Source: Lineolata rhizophorae
Lineage: Eukaryota; Ascomycota; Dothideomycetes; Lineolatales; Lineolataceae
Reading direction: 5' to 3'
DNA: 64,000 nt
NCBI GenBank assembly: GCA_010093515.1
Contig: MU001675.1
Location: 3,032 to 67,031 of the forward strand
The notes beneath the pieces are model-generated. The model ran no database searches, was not told the DNA's origin, and saw only the letters and a program-made list of their open reading frames with translations. Both the position numbers and the translations under genes were made by a program. Numbering within the stretch: position 1 is the stretch's first letter; every line of letters begins with the position of its first letter. Positions 45,777 through 56,826 of the stretch are shown here, piece by piece.

Positions 45777-48212
45777 CTAATCCCATACTCCCCATTTTCC
45801 AACTTCCTTCATTGCCTCCGGCCCACCCTCAGCCAGCCGCTCATCTCCTAAAGCACCAGCCACACACTTCCACCCATCCCTTGCGCCACCCCATCTCAGC
45901 ACTTCCTGTTTGAACTTCTCCCCCGCCGCTCGATCTACCGCTCCGCCTTCCGTCCGCTGGAACACGTCCTTCCACATTTTACCAGCAATAGCCCGGTCAA
46001 ACAAGTACGAGTAGTACGTAGCTCCGTAGCCGTATAAGTGACCAAAGTATCCCTGCCAGCTGGTCCCCGCCGGCTCCGGCACAGACGAATACGCGTTCTT
46101 GATCTCGTGGTACGTCCCGGTGCTGTCGAATCCCGGCTCGAGCGGCAGGCGCGAGTGGTACGCCTGGTCGAGGAACGAGATAACGATCTGCGCCTCGGTG
46201 TCGACGGCCTGCATGCGGTGCTGCATGGCGACGCGCTCACGCACGAGGCGCAGCGGCAGCGGCGCGTCTGTCTCCCAGTGGCGCGCGTACAGGGCCAGCG
46301 CCTCCGGTGCCGACGCGAAGTGCTCCATCAGCACCGAGGGCAGCTCCGCGAAGTCGGTCGCGCACCGCGTCCCCGACACGTTTTGCAACCGCGTCCGGCC
46401 CAGCATGCTGTGCACAGCGTGGCCCATCTCGTGGAAGAGCGTCTCGACTTCGCGGAAAGTGAGCAGCGCCGGCGGCTTCTTCCGGCCACCGGATAGGTTA
46501 CTACCGTTGGCTGAGTGTTGCGAGAAGTTGCAGATGAGCGCTATGGTTGGTAGCTGGTAAACCGTTCCCGTCGCGCGGTCCACGGCAAAGGCCATGCCAT
46601 CTGTGGCCGCTAGCGTCGGGTCCTCGGAGAATGGATGGGCTGTTGCCGTGGCGGCCTCCGCGATCTCGTCCTCCGGTATCTCCCGCGAGCAACGCAAGGT
46701 GAAGTGCGCCGGGTTCGCCGCCTTCCCAGGTCTCGAGAAGAGATCGCAGTAGACGACGGCGATGCGACCCTCGTTTTCATCGACGACATCAAGCCGCCGC
46801 ACGTCGTCGTTCCACGTCTCACCTGGAAGGGTCTCTCGGGGAACGAGGCGAATGCCGTAGAGGCGGTGAAAGAGCCGGGAGAGGCCTTGCATGACCGTCC
46901 CGACGGAGAAGAAGGATGAAATGTAGTCGGGGCCGCTCGTACGCGATTGCATGCTAAAGAGGAGTTTAGAAATGTAGTAGTCTTTGTCCCAAGCCGTGAG
47001 TTGGTTGGGGAAGTTGCCAAATCGTGCATCGCCCTTCTTGAGCTCCAATAGGTCGTTCATCTCGTCATGGACTTGCACGTGGTTGTTTGAGATGAGGGCT
47101 TCCAAGAATTCGTGAACTGCTTCCGGAGAGCCAGCCATCTTATCTGACAGTGCCATATGCGCGTACGTTTCAAATCCAGTTTTCTGGGCCAATTCCGCTC
47201 TTTTCTTGAGCAACCTTTCCAAAAGGCCAATACTCTTTTTTGAGGATTTCCGACTGGCAATGTAAATCTCTCGCCTTACATCCGGGTCTTCCACTGACCT
47301 CAATGCCACATTCGACAAGTAGCCGACAGTAGGCAGATTTACCATTCCCCATCTTGTCAGCTGCTTGATCAACATGGGATCCATGCCTTTGAGCTTGCTG
47401 CTCTTGTACACCAGATAGGGGGTTTCCGGTTCACCAGCTTCAGCGAACTCTGATCCAACAGTCGCAATCTCATTGGTGAGCTCCACGAAGCTGTCGCGCT
47501 CCCCGTCTTGAAAGTCAATCGCTGACTTGGAAAAGTCCTTCAGTAATATTCCCGCCACAGTCCGCTCTTCCTCGGTCCACGAACGGACCAGGTCCGGCGA
47601 GTCGTTCGCCTCAATCAACTTCTTATACAACTCCTCGCTGGAGTTGAGCACATTCATGTACTCAAATACCATAGCATAGCACTTGGTGGCCGCATCCTGG
47701 ATGTTTAGGTCGGGATGCGTCGCCCTTACAAAGTCCGACAGGTCGATTGCCCTGCACAGCAGATCGCTGATTCGATCCAAGTCGCGCGGGATGCTGCGCA
47801 TCTCGTCCAACGAGCTCGCCGCCAGCACCTTCGCCAGAACCGTCCTGCACTTGTGTATCGTTACCGTGGCGAAGTCCTGGAAGCCCGCCGGGTGGGTAAG
47901 GTAGCGATTCTGGAACAGTCCTGCGGGCTTGCCGGACAGGGCGTTCGCCTTCGCATCGCGGGAGAAGTCGCGCCAGAAGTCCGCCGAGTCGAACACCTGG
48001 CGCAAAGTGCGGTCATCGTGGGTGACGGACGGCGAGGAGAGGTCTGCCGGGACGTGGACGCCGCTGCTATCGCGGGCTAGGCGCTGTTGGTGGGCAGCGG
48101 ACGGGGAGGCGGCCGAGGCAAAGGCTCGACGCGGCGCGTGGAGCTGCTGCCGCCGGAGATGAGAACATCGCGCGCAGGTCCAGGGCTGTCGTGCCCATAG
48201 GCGCTTGAGCAT
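45777..48212 (-). CDS. OCT1: Mitochondrial intermediate peptidase Oct1
   Basis: Matrix metallopeptidase of the M3 (thimet) family that removes an octapeptide from imported precursors after the main processing peptidase. Single exon, 811 residues. The N-terminus is a presequence (MLKRLWARQPWTCARCSHLRR). The zinc site is FHEMGHAVHSM near residue 594, with the third ligand Glu in the following helix (FAELPSVLMEHF). LPTIALICNF and GYGATYYSYLFDRAIA are family signatures. Length equals that of other fungal Oct1 proteins, and no intron is needed. Confidence 0.96.
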   Translation of the reverse strand: MLKRLWARQPWTCARCSHLRRQQLHAPRRAFASAASPSAAHQQRLARDSSGVHVPADLSSPSVTHDDRTLRQVFDSADFWRDFSRDAKANALSGKPAGLFQNRYLTHPAGFQDFATVTIHKCRTVLAKVLAASSLDEMRSIPRDLDRISDLLCRAIDLSDFVRATHPDLNIQDAATKCYAMVFEYMNVLNSSEELYKKLIEANDSPDLVRSWTEEERTVAGILLKDFSKSAIDFQDGERDSFVELTNEIATVGSEFAEAGEPETPYLVYKSSKLKGMDPMLIKQLTRWGMVNLPTVGYLSNVALRSVEDPDVRREIYIASRKSSKKSIGLLERLLKKRAELAQKTGFETYAHMALSDKMAGSPEAVHEFLEALISNNHVQVHDEMNDLLELKKGDARFGNFPNQLTAWDKDYYISKLLFSMQSRTSGPDYISSFFSVGTVMQGLSRLFHRLYGIRLVPRETLPGETWNDDVRRLDVVDENEGRIAVVYCDLFSRPGKAANPAHFTLRCSREIPEDEIAEAATATAHPFSEDPTLAATDGMAFAVDRATGTVYQLPTIALICNFSQHSANGSNLSGGRKKPPALLTFREVETLFHEMGHAVHSMLGRTRLQNVSGTRCATDFAELPSVLMEHFASAPEALALYARHWETDAPLPLRLVRERVAMQHRMQAVDTEAQIVISFLDQAYHSRLPLEPGFDSTGTYHEIKNAYSSVPEPAGTSWQGYFGHLYGYGATYYSYLFDRAIAGKMWKDVFQRTEGGAVDRAAGEKFKQEVLRWGGARDGWKCVAGALGDERLAEGGPEAMKEVGKWGVWD

Positions 48213-48459
48213 TCTTGCGGCAAGCGACGGACACAGCGGCCGCGACGTTAAGGAGGTGGAAGAAGAAAAGTTAGGCCAGAGGCCGCCGCGATAAAGCCCT
48301 TGGCCGCGGCACGGCGCCGTGGCGGCCGCAGATATTAGCGCCGCCGCGCTACCGATGCCCAGGAATCGCTCGGACCTCCATCGCGAGAGCTGCCGCGACC
48401 TGCACCCTTCTGCAAACCTCCACCCGCCTCGAGTGCGATTTCGGCTGCCGGCTGCGCCA

Positions 48460-49328
48460 ATGGCTTTCAGATCTCTGATGCGGCAGGTATTTCAGCCGCT
48501 TCGCCGCGCCAATTGGACTTTGCTGACCTTGCCGCAGCGCTATGCTGCTCCGCTGGCGGCCACTCTCGGAGCAGCGGGTTTGGCTCTCTACCCACGACGC
48601 TATGTCCACGCCGAAGCTCCTCCTTCAGACGACGACGGTGTAGAGGTGCGTGGCTCTTCCCTGTAATGGGAGGGAAAAGGAGGTGTTTTTCAGCTAATCA
48701 AGCAATCGCCGGCCAGCGGAGACCCATCTACGATGACAAGCCATCCCTATACCCTCCGCCCGAGAGCTCTCCGTCCGACAATCCTCCTCCGCCCTCGCCC
48801 TCTACGTCCTCTCCGACTCCGACCGACCGCCTCACCGTCCATATCAAACGCGCCCGTCTATTCTTGCACGGCCACGCCGTTGTTGCCGAGGACAAGGTCA
48901 ACGAACTCATGACGTCCTTCCTCAACCTCGAGTCGTCCTTCACCTCGACCATAGCGGGTCTGGCTCCGCCCAGGGAGTCCGGAGAGCGCCTCCTGCCCAA
49001 CGGCATCTACGTGCTAGTCGCTGCAATGGCCGGCAGCATCGTTACGCGCAACCGGAACATTGTCTTGCGCGCCAGCGTGCCCGTGGCCGTCGGCGTCGGC
49101 GCCGCGTACGCTGTCCTGCCGATTACGATGCGCAACGTGGGTGACCTAGTGTGGACGTATGAGGAGAAGTACCCGGCGTTAGCGGAGAATCACATCAGAA
49201 TCAAGGAGCGGGTCCAGCGGTTCTGGGAGACGGGCAAGGCTCATACGGCCATGACGGGCGCCATGATTGAAGACAAAGTGAGCGAGGCACGTGGCGCTGT
49301 TGAGGATTGGGTCAAGAAGGGGAAATGA
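48460..49328 (+). CDS. MICOS complex subunit Mic26/Mic27 (apolipoprotein O-like)
   Basis: Inner-membrane subunit of the MICOS complex that shapes crista junctions. Exon 1 is 48460-48645 and exon 2 is 48717-49328; the 71-bp intron is phase 0, with a GCTAAT branch. The protein has 265 residues. A presequence-like N-terminus (MAFRSLMRQVFQPLRRANW) leads to the segment YPRRYVHAEAP. After the junction comes RRPIYDDKPSLYPPPE, a Pro/Ser linker, an amphipathic helical region and the apolipoprotein O-type core: ERLLPNGIYVLVAAMAGSIV, the two hydrophobic segments, and YAVLPITMRNVGDLVWTYEE. I start at 48460 because it gives the targeting sequence; an upstream in-frame ATG (48319) is less likely. Confidence 0.9.
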
Positions 49329-51775
49329 GACGGCTTTGCGTTTTATTAGGGTTTTTATGTATGCACAAAGATCGCTTCAGGGCTTAGACTTCCTGTGTAA
49401 CAATGCAAAAGAGGTTTTTTTTGCCGGTTCGTCAAGAGCCAGCGATTTTGGGAGGTTGGAAAAGTTCGAGGAGCCTTCGTTACTAGCCATTTTTGGGGAG
49501 CTAGCTCGGAACCGGGTAGGTTGATTCGGGCTCAAAATTTGACTGCTCAAAACTAGAAAGCTTTTACTTACTTATCAGTTTTGCAAAAGCCTATCAAAAC
49601 CTACCCTAAATGTAGAACTTGCAGCATACCAGAACAGCGCCTAAAAATAAACGAAGCAAAATACATCCGACGATTGCCAATGGCTAAGATACAATTTTGA
49701 GCATATAGGCCAGTGCGTATGTAATAATTAGGGCCCTTGGGGCCTTACTGCCCTGAAAGTCCTATACCATTATCAACAAGAACACGGAGAAAATTCGCAG
49801 AGTAACGGTTTGATTGTCTTACCTGCTCACAAGAGAGAAGATGTCGACAAACTGGAATAGCCCGTATCAGGTGTCGGAAGATGGGAAATGTTCGAAGCGA
49901 ACGCCAAAGGGCGATTCTTATAATCCATTTTGTGGCCCACTCTCAATGTTTAGCCACTACAGAACTGTTAAGTCACTAGCTGAGATCTGCTGCGATGCCA
50001 ACTCAAAATAGCTTCGATGGCAGGCAAAATTCCCAGAATGGCCACAATTAGCTGAAAACCTCCCACCTACGAACAAAACTAAGGGAGCTTTATATCACAG
50101 CTTGGGAGGTAAAAGGAATCAATGACAACCTCACAAGAACAATCGAGTTCGACTTATCGATAGACGGTATGAGCTATGTCTGTGGTAGTTTAGATGTGGT
50201 TGACTGCGTGGCTGGGATAGTTAAAAGTTCTTCAATTATATGCCAGGTTAAAACTACGTAGACTTCTCCAATTCACTAACACAGGGATAGTTGTTGTTGA
50301 AGATGGAAATACGCATTAATTATAACACTTGTTATAAAAGCTATGGCTTCCGTAAAGAGTAAATGACAATGTAGGCTAGTCGTAACAGTTTGATATCTAA
50401 AAATATGATTGGAAGCTAACGTGCTACTTTTGCGAGCCAAATACGTGACAAGCTCGGCAACGTGAAATACTTTCTTAAATTAGACGATGCTTAGAAGAAG
50501 TTTTCTCCTGTAATACGCATGAGAATTGTCAGCTTGCTACTTGGTGAAAAATGTGGCAGAATAATCTAGGCGATTTCATGGAGTTAGTGTAGCGTCATAG
50601 CAAAGAGGAACGTAGAGTACATAGAAATTCGTAAGTATACTAAAGCCTACGAAGAAGTCAAAAACCTCCCTAGCATAGTGAGGATTGTAATGTAAAGCGA
50701 AATCTCTGCCAGCAGTAGCATATAAAGTGACCGCCTGCGACTAGAGCTCGAGTACCATCTATCTCCTCTTCATATGCCTAGAGATACAGGGAAAGTTACA
50801 ATATACGGGCTCGAAGTCTAGTGGGCATCATATCCCACGATGACCTAAAGTTTGTTGGCTTACTAGGAGGAACTTGTACTAGACTAAAGTTGGCCAAATT
50901 GAAAAGCACATAAGCATACCAACGTTCAAATATGAGACTTAATCTCTTGGTCTTTGGTTACATTAGAGTCGTTGAAGGCGGAGAAATAGCTAGCAACTCT
51001 TTAAAGACCAAAACACTGATATCGAACTCGACCGAATGTCTTGAGTTCGTCCGGATAAGATGCCATCCTGCTTTAGCTTCCGCAGGCATGGCAATAAATT
51101 ACAATGGGCGGTTATACCATCAACATCCGTGCATCTATCTTTATACGCAGGAAGTCGCAAGTTGATTAGACAGCAAACAATGAGCAAGTGGGAACATCTA
51201 ACCACCCATCCTAGGCCTCAAAACCACTTTCTGAATCTTGCAACATGAGCACTTATTTCATATTACTCCATCACATGCATGTTGAGTGCTCTGCATGCCG
51301 CATACTCAAAGCTATTCTGGGTTGGTGCTTTGAGATTATTGCCTTCGAAACAACGCTTATTTACCAGTCCCAAACCATATTAACTGCCGACATAAAAAAG
51401 TCAGGCTACTAGAATGGTAAAACAGACACAGCGATAAACTAATCACGCTCATATTTCAAGCACATGTCATATATATATAAGTGCCAACTATCATATGCTT
51501 TAGTATAGTGGGATTTGGTTCTGCAGTCATGAGGTGCATATTCACAAACATTGCTAGCAAGAAGAATGTGGATGCATGTGAATTATGAGACCTTTGTCTC
51601 ACCGTGAACTACCTATGTCCACGGCTGCCAACGTGTTTGCGCATCGGCAGAAAGAAGTGGTCTCAAGTAACCATCTAGGCGCTGCAGTCAAGCTTGCCCC
51701 GTCCTTTTTGATACGCCAAACAGAACCCTCTTTGATGCTCAAGTGCTGACTGCCAACCCTGAATGGGCATTGGTC
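49329..51775. other. AT-rich gene-free stretch
   Basis: 2.4 kb, visibly AT-rich compared with both flanks, stop-dense in all frames. No open frame beyond about 110 codons and none with a recognisable domain. It may be an old mutated repeat (RIP-like decay) but I could identify no element. The right end overlaps the 3' flank of GRC3. Confidence 0.55.
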
Positions 51776-53928
51776 TTACTCCTCATTGACGGTGTCAATG
51801 TCATCGGTAGTAGACTGCTGATCAACTGCAGTTGTTCTAGCCCTCCGTCGCTCCTGCGAGTGTCTTATTTTCTCCATCACATGTTTGGCCATGTAATACT
51901 TCTCGTGGGAAATCCACCCCATGCCATACCACTCCCCAATTATGAGCAGGATTTTTGGCCTCTCGCCCTCCGCGCGTCGAGTGTAACGTTGAATAGTGTA
52001 CTCGGGGATAGGAGTCAATACGTGGAGGCATTTATTCTCTGTGTCGATGCCGCGAACAAAGACGAAGCCGATGCAATGTGAGTGCTGCGGACTGAGAGCA
52101 CCTGAAAATACTCCGAAACTTCCGAAGACGAAAGGAAGCTGCGTATCAGTGGTGCGTGCGATTTTGACTTTAGGAAAAGAAAGCGCATCGTCAGTGATGC
52201 GGGAATCGTTAGGCCCAGGCTTGCGTAAGCTGGCGTGATTTTCGCGTGGTCTAAATGCTTTCTCGCCTTCGATGACGACGACAGCAAGATGATTGCAATT
52301 GGTGAGAGTAAATAGCGAGTCACGCGCAAATCCGTGACCCTGTCCTGCTATTCCAAGGATGTCGGAAGATTTAGGTCCATATGGCACGACCCATGGCCGC
52401 ACGTCAACCATGGGTAAAGCGTTCCAGCGCACGTTGCCATGGACTACGCCGTCTTGATGGAAATACGACATGTAGTGCATTTCCTTCCACTGTACGTCTG
52501 TTCGAGTCTCGACCTGGTACGACTGCGATTCTAGGAAAATTGGCTGCTTCTTAAAATCGGGCAGGTACTTTTCCTCAGGCTTCCTCAAATACAAAATCTC
52601 CGTTGGGTCGAAATCTTTTTCTAAAATTTCGAGCATGGCACCACCCATGCCTTTGACAGCGCCCGGGAAGTTCACAATTAAGGGAGCGCCTGGGAACTCG
52701 CGGCGGAGATCTTTGTAGCAGGCGAATAGGTTATTTGCAGCGCGGAGATAGTGGTAATAGTATGTACTGGAGGTAAAGCCAAAGTTGGAGTGAGCCCGAA
52801 TGATCCGACTCGATTCGGTTAGATCAGTCAAGGGATGCGTAAAAGCTGGTCCAAATATCGGTTCTTTGATCTGAACGAGGCTGAGTAGGCCAGGAGGTAC
52901 GAACTCGGGCGTGCCGGCGTCAAGGTCGAGGAAGAAGATTGTACGCAAGGAATTCGGCTTGCGTGCCGACTTCTCAGCGGATTCGGCCAATTGGGGGGGC
53001 TTCAAGTAATGGTTGCACAAGAGGCGGCACAGCGTCGACTTGCCGGACGCCTTGCCTCCTGCCACCATTATGATAGGCACTCTCCCCGTCTTGGGCTTGA
53101 CGTGAATAGTATCCCAGACGTTCCATGATTCATGAACCGTCAACGGTGAGATCGGACGTCTAAGTCGGTCATCGCGTACCTTGTTGATCTAAAAAGGTTT
53201 CGTCACTATTAACGGTCAACTAGTAGAGGCGGAATCCATACCCAACCAAATGACCACCGTCGGTTGTGAAGCGAATGATTCCAGACTCGTTTCCAGAGAG
53301 ATGGCGCTAAATGTTTGAGACCGCGCATCGTATGCTTGCAGTGGCGCACCTCAATCTCCGCACGATCCAACTCTGCTCGAATGATGGGAAGAGCGTGTGT
53401 CGCAGGCGCAAAGATACGATAGCGGAATCCGTCGGCTTGCAACGTCGCACCGTAAATAGAAATAATACCTTCCTTTACGACTAGGTCGTACTGGCCAATT
53501 GCAGAAAAGGTCTCTTCATGCTCTAGACTAATGTAGACCATGCAATCCTCTTCGCGGCAATTGGTTTCGCTGGGCCTCCAGTTCGAAATTATGCCGATCT
53601 TCTGGATTGTAGGAGGCTTGTCGATGTTGCGCTGCTCCCACTCTTCATAATCCTCAGTATCGCTCAGGGATTCGTAGCCTAGACCATCGTTGAGGACTTC
53701 CGGTACCAGCCCTTCCTTGTCTGGATCTTCGCTAGAATCTGTTTTCTCTTCGAGTTCCTCCTGCGAACTGGACGTATCGGACTCCTCAGAAGGGTTAGCG
53801 GGCGCAGGCTGAGCCTGAGCTTGAGATTGCATTCTTGCCGCGGCGAAGGCGCTCATTGGCCGTAGCCCAGCAGAGCCAGAGGGCTCGCCCTGCGTTGGAG
53901 AGCTCTGGGCTGATTTCTTGGGAGGCAT
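51776..53928 (-). CDS. GRC3: Polynucleotide 5'-hydroxyl kinase Grc3
   Basis: Grc3/NOL9-family kinase. With the nuclease Las1 it processes ITS2 of pre-rRNA and is also linked to Pol I termination. Exon 1 is 53928-53242 and exon 2 is 53188-51776, 699 residues in all; the 53-bp intron joins SFGW to INKVRDDRLRRPISPL in phase 0. The N-terminus is Ser/Glu-rich and disordered, then a beta-rich domain (FSAIGQYDLVVKEGIISIYG) and ALPIIRAELDRAEIEV. The kinase domain has Walker A GGKASGKST (about residues 273-281), FLDLDAGTPEFVPPG, and NFPGAVKGMGGAML with Walker B character. The C-terminal domain has LVFVRGID-like strands. Two separate long frames were merged into this gene by the family match on both sides of the intron. 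Confidence 0.93.
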
Positions 53929-54457
53929 GGTGTGAATTTTGGGCCGTCCCGTCCGTTTTGTACGCTTATCCTTTCGATAATGGCACTGATATCTCTCGAA
54001 CAAGTGGCTCAGACTAGAAGAGGATTTCGACTGCGAGCAGGTAGTTCACTAATCGATCAAACTGGGTTTGTGCGCCCTCCGCTGGGACAGTCCTCGATCG
54101 TGGCCCAGCAGGGCCGCAGAGCGGCAGAGGAGTTGGAATATCTGAGATGAATGCATTTAAGCCCAGCGGAATTTCAGACAAGCCTAAATTGTAGGAAATG
54201 TGGGGTACCTGTGAGCTCTTAGGTCGGTGCGCAAAGATTTGTTGAGGATGGCGGAAGTTCGTGCGGTGCAGGCCGCGCACGGAGGGCGTTGATGACCTTC
54301 GAGACACGTGACCTTGGAGCTTGGGCCGCCGACGCGCGCTAGCCAATCGGAGGCTCTAGGGCGTTGGAAATTTGAGAAGTTGTACGTAGGCATGTAAAAG
54401 TCACACAACCCGACACCTCGTGCGCCGCAACCCTTTCCTCCGCGGTTGTCTTTTGCA
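53929..54457. promoter_or_regulatory. Bidirectional upstream region of GRC3 and RPA34
   Basis: 529 bp between the two divergent starts. It includes both presumed promoters and 5' UTRs. I recognise no specific factor site. Confidence 0.45.
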
Positions 54458-55888
54458 ATGGCAAAATCGAAGGTGCCGGAGCCGAGGAGGCTAACAAAGG
54501 ATACGAGCTCCTCTCGGAAACCTTCGAAAAGTCCCTTAAAGTACCTGAGCACTGAATTCGTTGCGCCGAGCGACGATTCGTCCGTGGGCGAGAGAAGCGA
54601 TAGTGATAGCGAAGGCCAAACTGGCAAGGGAGCCAAAGTCACAAATGCGAGAGCGAAGACGGTAAAGGACTCTTCTTCTCCAAAGAAAAGAGTTTCGTTC
54701 GCCAGAGCGAAAGACAGCCATGAGGAGGTTGAAGAGAACTCTTCGGCAAGCGATGAGGATGTGGAGATGCCGGATAGGCGGGAAGGAGCTTCCGGGAGTA
54801 GCGTGGAGGATAGCAAAGGGCAGAGCGATTCCGGGAGCGAAGAGAGTACTTCGAATCAAGATTCCGACTCTACCTCAGAAAGCGGCGCTAGTTCTGAGGG
54901 TTTCGATGAAGACGAGATAGAGGCGCATCATGCGAAGGGAGCTACTAGGTAATCTCACTGACGTCGTATCCTTGCTTGAATGGCTAACTAATAGTTATAG
55001 ACCTTCCAGGAAGGAAGTTCATCGATCAATTCGAGAGTTAACGCCACCGTTCGAGCCGCCACTGGGTTTCAAAAAAGCCGATAATTCGACCACCCCGGAG
55101 ACGGCCAATCCATTACGTAATCTCACCGGCAAACAACTATGGCATATCTCTGCGCCAGCAAGCGTTCCACTTGCATCTATCAAAGAAGTTGTGCTGGAAG
55201 AAGTGCTTCGGGGAGCTCCGGTGCTAAAGCACAACGGCGTGGATTACTGCTTTTCAACGGATGTCCCCGGAGACAAGCGCGCGACCATGGCCCTGGTACC
55301 TACCGAGAAGGGCTATACTACAGGTAGGAAGACTCCTATGGCAGTTCTCGCGCAATTGGCTGATCCCGTATAGTTCCAACCGCGTTTGAGGAGACTCTTC
55401 ACCTTCAGCAAGTAGTACGACTGCCAAACCTAGGTTCGGAAACGCACCACTCATCACTAGATCAACGCCGCAACTCAGCCGCCAACGGCGTCGCCTCTAG
55501 AGACCCACGAAAACAACCGAACGGTCTCCGTATGCGGTATAGGCCGCCTGGGTTTGGAGAAGAAGACCCCGGCACGATTGACTCTTCCCAAAGCGAAGGG
55601 TCAGACGTAGATATGAACGGGGGTGGGTTGTCTCAACAGTCTACGGATGCTATGAGCAACCAGAAATCCCAGAAAAAGCGCAGGCGAGAGGAAGGGGGTG
55701 GCTCGCCAGAAGCTCGGAAGCATTCGAAGCGGGCAGAGAGGAGCGGGACTGGCAGCGCGGCGAACGGAACCAAGGGGGAACGTCATAAGAAGAAGCCTGA
55801 AGGCAGAGAGGGCAAAATGGAGAAGTCAGAACACAAGGATAAAGAGAAGCGCAGGGAGAAGAAGAAGAGAATGAAAGAGAAGGCATAG
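54458..55888 (+). CDS. RPA34: RNA polymerase I subunit Rpa34 (A34.5)
   Basis: Subunit of the A49/A34.5 heterodimer of RNA polymerase I, related to TFIIF, active in the nucleolus. Exons are 54458-54948, 55001-55323 and 55374-55888, giving 442 residues. The first exon encodes an acidic, Ser-rich disordered region. Exon 2 has the conserved dimerisation part: LTPPFEPPLGF, then LTGKQLWHISAPASVPLASI and VLKHNGVDYCF. The 50-bp second intron (GTAGGA donor, TAG acceptor) joins EKGYTT to VPTAFEETLHLQQ; read through unspliced it hits a stop. Exon 3 ends in the typical Lys-rich tail (repeated KKKRMKEK-type blocks). The match to PF08208 is by eye. Confidence 0.88.
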
Positions 55889-56826
55889 GCGCAAGGGGCA
55901 ATAGATGGAGGATGGCGTTTGAGTGCAACTGCAGGGCTGCAGATCCATGTGCATGGTATGGTGTGGTGTGGATCTGTCGCGTAGTAAGAAACACCCAAGC
56001 AGAGGTATGCGCTTGTCCACAGTACCTAGACCGCTTTGCATGCAACTTGAGACCGTGGGTGACGAGCGGAGGAATTGGAACAGCGCAGGGATCCGAGGAG
56101 CAAGATGCGCGCTCCCGGGATGGTGACAGGGACGCGCTAACCAGTTGGGGAATGTTTGGCGAGGCGGGACCTCACTCGCCCCTGCGTCGCGCGCGTGGAG
56201 GAGCAGCCGCCCCGAGCAACGCCCCGTCGCCCGGCAGCCACACGCGATCGCCCCGGGCCGGGGAGTCCACGTCTGTCGCTCTGCATCATCCAAGGGGCTT
56301 GCTTCTTCGGCAGTGCATGCCGCAACACCACTCTAGAGCCCTCCCTTTCGCGAACCTTCCCTTCTACTTCGCCGCAGCCCTTTCCCATGCGATATGCTCT
56401 TGGGCCACGCCTGGCTGCTGCTTACAACGCGACTGCCGAACCACAACACGCGGATCGCGTCTGCGCGCGCCGTTGCTCGCTGGCGCCACCCGTCGTCGCC
56501 TACGGCCCCGGTGCCGATCACCAGCTCACCCCCGAGAGCCACCAGGCGACCTCTCCCGCGTTTGGCCCCTTTCGACCTTGAAGACGGCGCTGCATCGTGC
56601 CTGGGTTCCGAGGATTCGATATTGCATCAAGGGCGCCCGGGTCCGGTCTGTTTGACTGTGCGGCTCTGACGCTGCAGCCGTGGATGCGTCACTGCTGCTC
56701 CGTGCCATAAACAACAAACACGGACCACCGAAATTTTCCTACTCTACCTTCAGCTGTGTCCGCATCCAACTCCAGCCGAACGCATCTTGCGCGCGTTTCA
56801 TGGGCCACGGCCCGTCGTAGTCCGCC
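55889..56826. other. Upstream region of the Mto1/ApsB gene
   Basis: 0.9 kb; a 247-codon frame at 55912-56655 is open but has no motif, biased composition and no homology I recognise. I treat it as non-coding. Confidence 0.5.

Noticed and set aside
48319-48459. Earlier ATG for the MICOS subunit
   Set aside because: Starting there would bury the presequence-like MAFRSLMRQ segment 47 residues inside the protein.
55912-56655. 247-codon plus-strand frame upstream of Mto1/ApsB
   Set aside because: No domain, irregular composition, lies in a probable promoter and 5' UTR.
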